NCBI GenBank assembly: GCA_903879765.1
Contig: CAIRMS010000221.1
Span: forward strand, 1 to 11,177
Source of the DNA: an uncultured Flavobacteriales bacterium
GTDB lineage: Bacteria > Bacteroidota > Bacteroidia > Flavobacteriales_D > Crocinitomicaceae
DNA length: 11,177 nucleotides
Reading direction: 5' to 3'
Part shown: piece after piece, positions 7,365-11,177 of the stretch
How positions within the stretch are numbered: the stretch's first letter is position 1
How the letters are laid out: each line of letters starts with the position of its first letter
Made by a program: the position numbers and the translations under genes
Notes under the pieces: model-generated
What the model was told of the DNA's origin: nothing
Databases searched by the model: none
The model's input: the letters and a program-made list of their open reading frames with translations, nothing else

Positions 7365-7820
7365 ATGCAAACAATGTTATATGGGGGAATCGGACTTTTG
7401 GTGATTTTTCTCTTATTTAAATTTGCCAAAAAAGGCAATTCAAACGGAACGCAAACCAAAGGGTCAGATGAAAACAGTTTAAACGATTATTATAAAAAGA
7501 AAATTGATTTATTTAAAGGAGCTCAAAAGGCCGGACTCGTTTCAAAGGATATCAGAATTAAATCCAACAACGTATATCTGGAGGTTCCAAATGTGGGTCC
7601 ATACGATGGATTAATTGGCTGGGCAGCGTACATCATCGCAACTGGGGAGGATTCAAGTACTTCACACATACAGCGAATGATGACCATAAATTACGAGCGT
7701 GCTCATAACATCATCTCCTCATTAATGGAAATCGGCATGCTGAAGGGAAATGGAACAAAACAAAACACGGTACTTATTCGTGATTTGAATCGTTTGAAGG
7801 AGATTCTTGATCATCTTTAG
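7365..7820 (+). CDS. Small membrane-anchored protein with FtsK-gamma-like winged helix
   Basis: The 151-aa protein starts with one transmembrane helix (about 4-20), then a Gly/Ser/Asn-rich linker (about 22-38), a lysine-rich helical stretch (about 40-60) and a C-terminal domain (about 80-150). Residues 98-124 match the FtsK gamma pattern: S-T-S-H-I-Q-R-M-M-T-I-N-Y-E-R-A-H followed by I-I-S-S-L-M-E-I-G-M-L. In FtsK/SpoIIIE this winged helix reads polar DNA motifs (KOPS) at the end of a motor, but here there is no ATPase. The protein is about one fifth of an FtsK. It may be a membrane-tethered DNA-binding or FtsK-modulating protein. It has about 40 nt of AT-rich leader and is flanked on both sides by broken genes, yet is itself intact. 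Confidence 0.7.
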   Translation: MQTMLYGGIGLLVIFLLFKFAKKGNSNGTQTKGSDENSLNDYYKKKIDLFKGAQKAGLVSKDIRIKSNNVYLEVPNVGPYDGLIGWAAYIIATGEDSSTSHIQRMMTINYERAHNIISSLMEIGMLKGNGTKQNTVLIRDLNRLKEILDHL

Positions 7821-7822
7821 TG

Positions 7823-8110
7823 ATGAATCCAACCATACCAGCACCGTTTTTTAGCGCTGATATGAGAAAAGGGAATCCAAGCTGATTCGGAAGTCATCCT
7901 GCAACTTATCAAAACAGATGGCGCTGGATTGAACAATTATTTCATGGCTGCAATGGGCATGAGTACCTTGGTTTACTTGAAGAAGAAAACGAAGAATACG
8001 TGCTCCTTTACGACCATGAGTCTAAAACGCGTAAAGAATTTCACGACGAAAATGCAGAATGGATTGAACAACAAACGGGAGAAATTTCAGATTACGAAAA
8101 CCTTGGTTAA
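7823..8110 (+). pseudogene. Interrupted reading frame of unknown family
   Basis: From the ATG at 7823, 2 nt after the preceding stop, the frame reads 20 codons (M-N-P-T-I-P-A-P-F-F-S) to a TGA at 7883-7885. It then continues open for another 74 codons to TAA at 8108-8110. The second part looks strongly coding (H-E-Y-L-G-L-L-E-E-E-N-E-E-Y, then E-W-I-E-Q-Q-T-G-E-I) and has no start codon of its own after the TGA. The +1 frame in the middle is also protein-like (E-V-I-L-Q-L-I-K-T-D-G-A-G-L). So two compensating indels, or a single nonsense mutation, could each explain the break. The frame beginning with an ATG at 7929 is therefore probably not a separate gene. No family is recognised. A sequencing error cannot be excluded. 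Confidence 0.5.
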
Positions 8111-8192
8111 TGAAGCGATTTTGCTCTAACTTCAATTGCATTTCCTTTTTTCGAGTGTATCCGCTCGTATAAACAAATTTACAACGTAAAAG

Positions 8193-8384
8193 CTACTTTA
8201 AAATCACTGCGTTTTCTTGTTCTAAGAAGGGATTAGTTGTCGCGGGTGCCATTATAATTAAAGTGTTCCGCTTCCACGAAAACACCTTCAGGATATTCCA
8301 TTCGGCAGATTCTCCCACTTGTAAACCACCTTGTGCGAGCGCTTCCCAAAAAAGGATCCTCAACTTTGATATTAGCGGAATTTT
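8193..8384 (-). pseudogene. Minus-strand coding remnant without a start codon
   Basis: Reading the minus strand, a frame opens after a TAA (8385-8387) and runs to a TAG at 8193-8195. Most of it looks like true protein: E-A-L-A-Q-G-G-L-Q-V-G-E-S-A-E-W, then F-S-W-K-R-N-T-L-I-I-M-A-P-A-T-T-N-P-F-L-E-Q-E. The only possible starts are a TTG or two near the upstream end and one internal ATG. The adjacent frame just upstream (I-V-K-N-S-A-N-I-K-V-E-D-P-F) is also protein-like, so a frameshift near 8345-8355 is possible. I recognise no family. Codon choice resembles the GC-richer genes on the left rather than the AT-rich operon on the right, so it probably belonged to the older host DNA. Confidence 0.35.
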
Positions 8385-8640
8385 TTACAATAGCATACTA
8401 TTCTATTGGAAAATTCTGTGGGAGTTTTTAGCTTGATTTTGTTAAATATCTTGTTTTATTTACACACTGGATTTTAAACTGAATAATAAACTACAACTAT
8501 TCCTTGGAATGAAAATCTGCTGTTAAATTAACAATTGAGAAAATAACTTTAAAAAGTAGTTCGAATGAATATCGCTCTAAAAAATAAACCTTTTTTGAAA
8601 ACCGTTATTTCAATCTAACTGTGTAATAAAAAGTGTAATC
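8385..8640. other. AT-rich noncoding stretch beyond the minus-strand operon
   Basis: This piece is AT-rich and has no frame on either strand that reads like protein. It lies downstream of the last gene of the minus-strand operon, where a terminator would be expected, but I see no stem followed by a T-run on that strand. I see no inverted or direct repeats that would mark an insertion end, and no tRNA. The whole gene-free stretch from 8111 to 8640 holds only the remnant at 8193-8384 and this tail. Confidence 0.5.
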
Positions 8641-9186
8641 TTAATTTGCATTTAACGTCGGTATCGGTCTATTTACATATTTAGCTAAACCAGGTATTTC
8701 ATCGAATAAATGATCATTTTGAACATCTTTCAGATCAATAAGCTCAATTCCTGCTTTGTCATAACTATCAATTTCAGATTCAAAAACACCTAATTTTTGA
8801 TATCTTTTTAATATTTGATTTTCTTGTTTTGTCACAACATGATATTTGCCAAATCTTCCGGTATACAAACGTGACAATAATGTACGGTCATTTCTTAACC
8901 CATTTAAATGAACAGTTAATAACTCGTTTGCTGCTACTTTTCTAGGAAAACAATGCTCTTTAACTAAACTGTTTTTAGGATTATTTTGCAAAGACATTAA
9001 AGCATCTCTACTGATAAGTCCAGTACACAAAACTTTAGAAGTTGGTAAATAGAACAGTCCAGCGCCAATAATTATCGAAATTTGACTCTTCTCTTCTTCA
9101 TCGTTTGTTGCATGATAGTTTTGACTTAGACTAATTATCACATTTGCCAATGCGTTAGACTTTTTTTTTAATGCTATTTCATTCAT
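8641..9186 (-). CDS. Unrecognised 181-aa protein with E-H-x-x-P motif, last gene of the operon
   Basis: I do not recognise a named family. The N-terminal half is helical (A-L-K-K-K-S-N-A-L-A-N-V-I). The centre carries N-S-L-V-K-E-H-C-F-P-R-K-V-A-A-N-E-L-L (about 71-89), and a later segment reads G-K-Y-H-V-V-T-K-Q-E-N-Q-I-L-K-R. An E/D-H-x-x-P stretch is typical of the first part of HNH/His-Me nuclease motifs, and the combination with a later V-T-K-x-E-N helix reminds me of some phage and restriction-like nucleases, but the usual following N and H are not obvious. So a nuclease is a weak guess. No membrane segment is present. Its start overlaps the upstream gene's end by 8 nt, so it is translated with the operon. 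Its terminal place would suit an effector. Confidence 0.75.
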   Translation of the reverse strand: MNEIALKKKSNALANVIISLSQNYHATNDEEEKSQISIIIGAGLFYLPTSKVLCTGLISRDALMSLQNNPKNSLVKEHCFPRKVAANELLTVHLNGLRNDRTLLSRLYTGRFGKYHVVTKQENQILKRYQKLGVFESEIDSYDKAGIELIDLKDVQNDHLFDEIPGLAKYVNRPIPTLNAN

Positions 9187-9646
9187 TTTCTTTGAAAATT
9201 AGGTTTATTAATGGACTCTGGCTTATTTCTCTTTGTACTTGGTCAATATGAGTTTGCATATCATCTGGATTTGCTTGAAAAACAAAATCTTTTGAAAGGC
9301 AATTGGTTAGGTAAACAACATTGTTTGAAGCTAAAATTTTGATCCAGATCTTTAACAATCCAAAAGCGTTAATAGGTGATCCACAGCTAATGTGTAATCT
9401 AAAAGTTGGTAAAATAATTTCCTGCATTACAAGTAAATTGATGTCATTTAAAGCATCTAAATCTAAACTTTCATTTGTTTTCCAATTAAAAGTTGAATTG
9501 ATAAAAATCGGTTTGTTATTAAAATGCAATTTTATAAACTTTATTAAAACACCTTCTTTAAAAAGATGATTTATAAAATGATTGTCATTTTGATATAACT
9601 GATGTATCATGTTTAGAGTTAACTCATTAAATTCAAATTTTCTCAT
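9179..9646 (-). CDS. Unrecognised 155-aa protein in AAA+/sigma-like operon
   Basis: No family is recognised. The protein is rich in Asn, Ile, Leu and Phe with short alternating strands and helices (L-H-F-N-N-K-P-I-F-I-N-S-T-F-N-W, then I-N-L-L-V-M-Q-E-I-I-L-P-T). It has no signal peptide, no convincing transmembrane helix and no motif I can link to catalysis. It ends in a charged F-K-E-N-E. Its ATG overlaps the upstream gene by 4 nt (ATGA), and the next gene starts 8 nt inside its end, so translational coupling is likely on both sides. Its AT-rich codon use matches its operon neighbours. It is probably a cytoplasmic partner in a complex with them. Confidence 0.72.
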   Translation of the reverse strand: MRKFEFNELTLNMIHQLYQNDNHFINHLFKEGVLIKFIKLHFNNKPIFINSTFNWKTNESLDLDALNDINLLVMQEIILPTFRLHISCGSPINAFGLLKIWIKILASNNVVYLTNCLSKDFVFQANPDDMQTHIDQVQREISQSPLINLIFKENE

Positions 9647-10218
9647 ATTAAATCATTTATTATTACAATATCAAAATCCGGATTTTCGTTTTGAATTTGT
9701 TTGAATTCCTTGCGTAATCGTTCAATCAGTCGTGCTGTTTTTTGTTGAGTATTTGAATGGTTGAAAACTTGATTTAATACTACAAATTCAACGTTGTTAA
9801 AAAAGTGTTGTGTTATTATTTCAATTTCAATTTCATTCAAATGGCAAGCATCAATCAAGCTGGACAAATAAATTATTAATTCGGAATTTACTTCCACTTC
9901 TGAAATAACATGTTTATAAATTACATTGTCAAACAACTCATTTTCATGGAAAGATAAAATTTTATTTTCGGCGCTATTTTTTCTAAAAAAATTAATTATG
10001 AAGTTTTGCAGTGAACGATTAAAGTAAGATTCGTCTTGAATCTTATCTATTTTACTTTGGTCCTTTAATAATTCATTAAACAGTTTTAAATAAAAGTCTT
10101 GTTCAATATCCGAATAGGAATATTCATTCCCATGAAAACAACTTTTGATATAAAAATTTCTTTTTTTAGCATATCTTTTAAAAAGTTCAACTAATAAATA
10201 GTGTATTTCTTGTTCCAT
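9643..10218 (-). CDS. Divergent sigma-70/ECF-like protein
   Basis: The 191-aa product has the size and layout of an ECF sigma factor but is highly diverged. Residues 33-80 resemble region 2: Y-S-Y-S-D-I-E-Q-D-F-Y-L-K-L-F stands for the usual D-L-x-Q-E-x-F-x-x-L, followed by Y-F-N-R-S-L-Q-N-F-I-I-N-F-F-R-K as the W-L-x-x-I-A-x-N-x-x-x-D-x-x-R-K helix. Residues 112-172 could be region 4: a helix with L-N-E-I-E-I-E-I-I-T-Q-H-F-F, a short helix-turn-helix-like part and R-L-I-E-R-L-R-K-E-F at the end. It may direct transcription of an unknown target, or be a sigma-derived protein that no longer binds RNA polymerase. No anti-sigma gene is visible nearby. It starts 4 nt after the upstream stop and overlaps the next gene by 4 nt. 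The assignment rests on pattern only. Confidence 0.65.
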   Translation of the reverse strand: MEQEIHYLLVELFKRYAKKRNFYIKSCFHGNEYSYSDIEQDFYLKLFNELLKDQSKIDKIQDESYFNRSLQNFIINFFRKNSAENKILSFHENELFDNVIYKHVISEVEVNSELIIYLSSLIDACHLNEIEIEIITQHFFNNVEFVVLNQVFNHSNTQQKTARLIERLRKEFKQIQNENPDFDIVIINDLI

Positions 10219-10222
10219 TTTA

Positions 10223-10768
10223 TTAGTTGTTTAGGATTGTGTATAATTTATCTTCATTTGTCGATCCTATTGAAAATACGTTTTTAAAATGGGCTAGTGC
10301 TCTTTGAAGATAGTACTCGACAGAAATTTTGACGTTGGAAAACGATAGCTTTGGCTCTTTAACATAAAGATTCATTTCAAGAGGATAGTTCTGTTGTTCG
10401 ATAATCAAAGATTCAATAAAAGATTGACCAACTAATTCATCTAAACTCAATACAACATTCATTTTTGTTAACGTAACGAAATGTTTATTGGCTTCAAAAA
10501 AACGTTGTAATTGAATCGTCAATGACTCTTGATTGTATTCACAATCATTCATAAAGTTCAAGTCAATGTTCAAAAAATTTTGGTGATCATAACTTGTGAA
10601 ATAACTTTCGTTTACTGGGTTTTGATCTAGATGTTGAATGAAAATTAATTGGTTGTTTTTAAATTTTTCCACATTCAAATCATTGAAAATTGACTTCGCT
10701 CTATTTCCAATGATAAAAATTGGAGGGTTTGTGATTTCTACTTTAAAATAATCTAGTAATAGTTGCAT
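10223..10768 (-). CDS. Unrecognised 181-aa protein following the AAA+ ATPase gene
   Basis: No family is recognised. The protein looks like an alpha/beta cytoplasmic domain. It has an N-terminal strand P-P-I-F-I-I-G-N-R-A-K-S-I-F (about 15-28), a second strand Q-L-I-F-I-Q-H-L-D-Q, a central strand M-N-V-V-L-S-L-D-E-L-V-G (about 103-114), which looks like a Walker-B-type hydrophobic strand ending in acid, and a C-terminal helical part (Y-Y-L-Q-R-A-L-A-H-F-K). The G-N-R-A-K-S element is not a P-loop (no G-K-S/T), so I do not call it an ATPase. The gene lies 50 nt after the AAA+ stop and 4 nt before the sigma-like gene. It may be an adaptor or substrate for the AAA+ protein. Confidence 0.75.
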   Translation of the reverse strand: MQLLLDYFKVEITNPPIFIIGNRAKSIFNDLNVEKFKNNQLIFIQHLDQNPVNESYFTSYDHQNFLNIDLNFMNDCEYNQESLTIQLQRFFEANKHFVTLTKMNVVLSLDELVGQSFIESLIIEQQNYPLEMNLYVKEPKLSFSNVKISVEYYLQRALAHFKNVFSIGSTNEDKLYTILNN

Positions 10769-10818
10769 GTTGTTTTTGATTTAATTTAAATACGTTAATT
10801 AATAATAGCGGTTGCTTT

Positions 10819-11177
10819 TCAGAAACCAATTTTTGTTTGTGTTTTATGCTGTAAACAAATCTCTTCTTCGAAATATGCTTGAATCGTTGAATAATCTGCT
10901 TGTTCTCCGTAGAGCACAAAATTAATTTCGCTTTTTCGAAGGACATTTTCAATTTGTGCTCCTGTTACCTCATAGTTTTGTGCCAATGCTTTGGTTTGAT
11001 CATCCGTTAAAGATTGAATTTTATTTTTCAAAAGTTTAATTCTGACTTCTTCATTTGGTTTTTGTAATTCCAATTTGAAAAGAAATCTTCGGTCATAAGC
11101 ATCATCTAGATTGGTGATGAAGTTAGTAGTTGCAATGATGATACCTTTTGCATTTTCTAAGCAATTTAGAAAAGTAG
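10819..11177 (-). CDS. AAA+ ATPase, C-terminal part (5' end outside window)
   Basis: The frame is open from the right edge and ends at 10819, giving the last 118 residues. The visible part runs from just after Walker B to the C-terminus. Sensor 1 is I-I-I-A-T-T-N (12-18), the arginine finger is in D-D-A-Y-D-R-R-F (R29/R30), and the lid helix bundle includes T-G-A-Q-I-E-N-V-L-R-K (71-81), the sensor-2 region of the classical AAA (FtsH/Vps4/katanin-like) branch. Such ATPases form hexamers that remodel or unfold proteins. The partner domain at the N-terminus, which would tell its job, is outside the window. The ATG that lies inside the lid is not its start. It heads the minus-strand operon that continues to 8641. 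The AAA+ call is secure; the subfamily is not. Confidence 0.88.
   Translation of the reverse strand, partial: TFLNCLENAKGIIIATTNFITNLDDAYDRRFLFKLELQKPNEEVRIKLLKNKIQSLTDDQTKALAQNYEVTGAQIENVLRKSEINFVLYGEQADYSTIQAYFEEEICLQHKTQTKIGF

Noticed and set aside
7800..7830. Intrinsic terminator after the FtsK-gamma-like gene
   Set aside because: A TCATC/GATGA pairing can be drawn, but the stem is only five pairs and no T-run follows.
7929..8129. Separate 66-aa plus-strand gene
   Set aside because: Its second half is Lys/Thr/Asn-rich noise, while the overlapping frame ending at 8110 reads like real acidic protein.
8145..8175. Small hairpin CGAG/CTCG as a terminator
   Set aside because: The stem is four pairs and the T-run lies on the wrong side for plus-strand termination; on the minus strand it is an A-run.
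9321..9569. Plus-strand 82-aa gene inside the minus-strand operon
   Set aside because: It is a shadow frame opposite an overlapping, well-packed minus-strand gene and has no coding character.
10743..10952. Minus-strand 69-aa gene between the AAA+ gene and the next gene
   Set aside because: It overlaps the AAA+ C-terminal frame, which has clear sensor and lid motifs, and its own translation is low-complexity Lys/Gln text.

Overview
The window reads as chromosomal DNA of a Bacteroidota bacterium, most likely Flavobacteriales. A Fluviicola/Crocinitomicaceae-like organism is my best guess from protein style; I have no marker gene to prove it. The support is AT-rich DNA, tightly packed same-strand genes with poor Shine-Dalgarno sites, and families common in that group: DUF4407, DUF350, an inner-membrane OmpA-domain protein and a 13-residue-repeat protein.

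Region A (1-7102) is an envelope-type locus. At the left edge a minus-strand gene, cut by the window, encodes an almost pure 13-residue tandem repeat (DUF6150-like). Divergent from it, across a short gap, starts a compact plus-strand operon: an unrecognised 167-aa protein (295-798), a DUF4407 membrane protein (805-2070), a strongly diverged DUF4407-like partner (2076-3092, TTG start), a membrane-anchored OmpA-domain protein (3089-4390, TTG start), a membrane-anchored transglutaminase-like protein (4390-6033), a DUF350 membrane protein (6037-6546) and a hotdog acyl-CoA thioesterase (6548-7102). Spacings run from a 4-nt overlap to 6 nt. The first six look like one inner-membrane assembly with cytoplasmic N-terminal domains, coiled-coil loops, a peptidoglycan-binding arm and a periplasmic protease/transglutaminase-fold domain. 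Its function is not known to me. The thioesterase is probably a metabolic passenger.

Region B (7092-8640) is a boundary zone of small and broken genes: a decayed piece of a NACHT/STAND-type ATPase, an intact small membrane-anchored protein with an FtsK-gamma-like winged helix (7365-7820), an interrupted reading frame (7823-8110), a minus-strand remnant (8193-8384) and a noncoding AT-rich tail.

Region C (8641-11177, minus strand) is visibly more AT-rich and holds a five-gene operon entering from the right edge: the C-terminus of an AAA+ ATPase, an unknown 181-aa protein, a diverged sigma-70/ECF-like protein, an unknown 155-aa protein and a last 181-aa protein with a lone nuclease-like E-H-x-x-P motif. 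The last four match nothing I can name with confidence. This is the best candidate in the window for an undescribed, probably horizontally acquired system.
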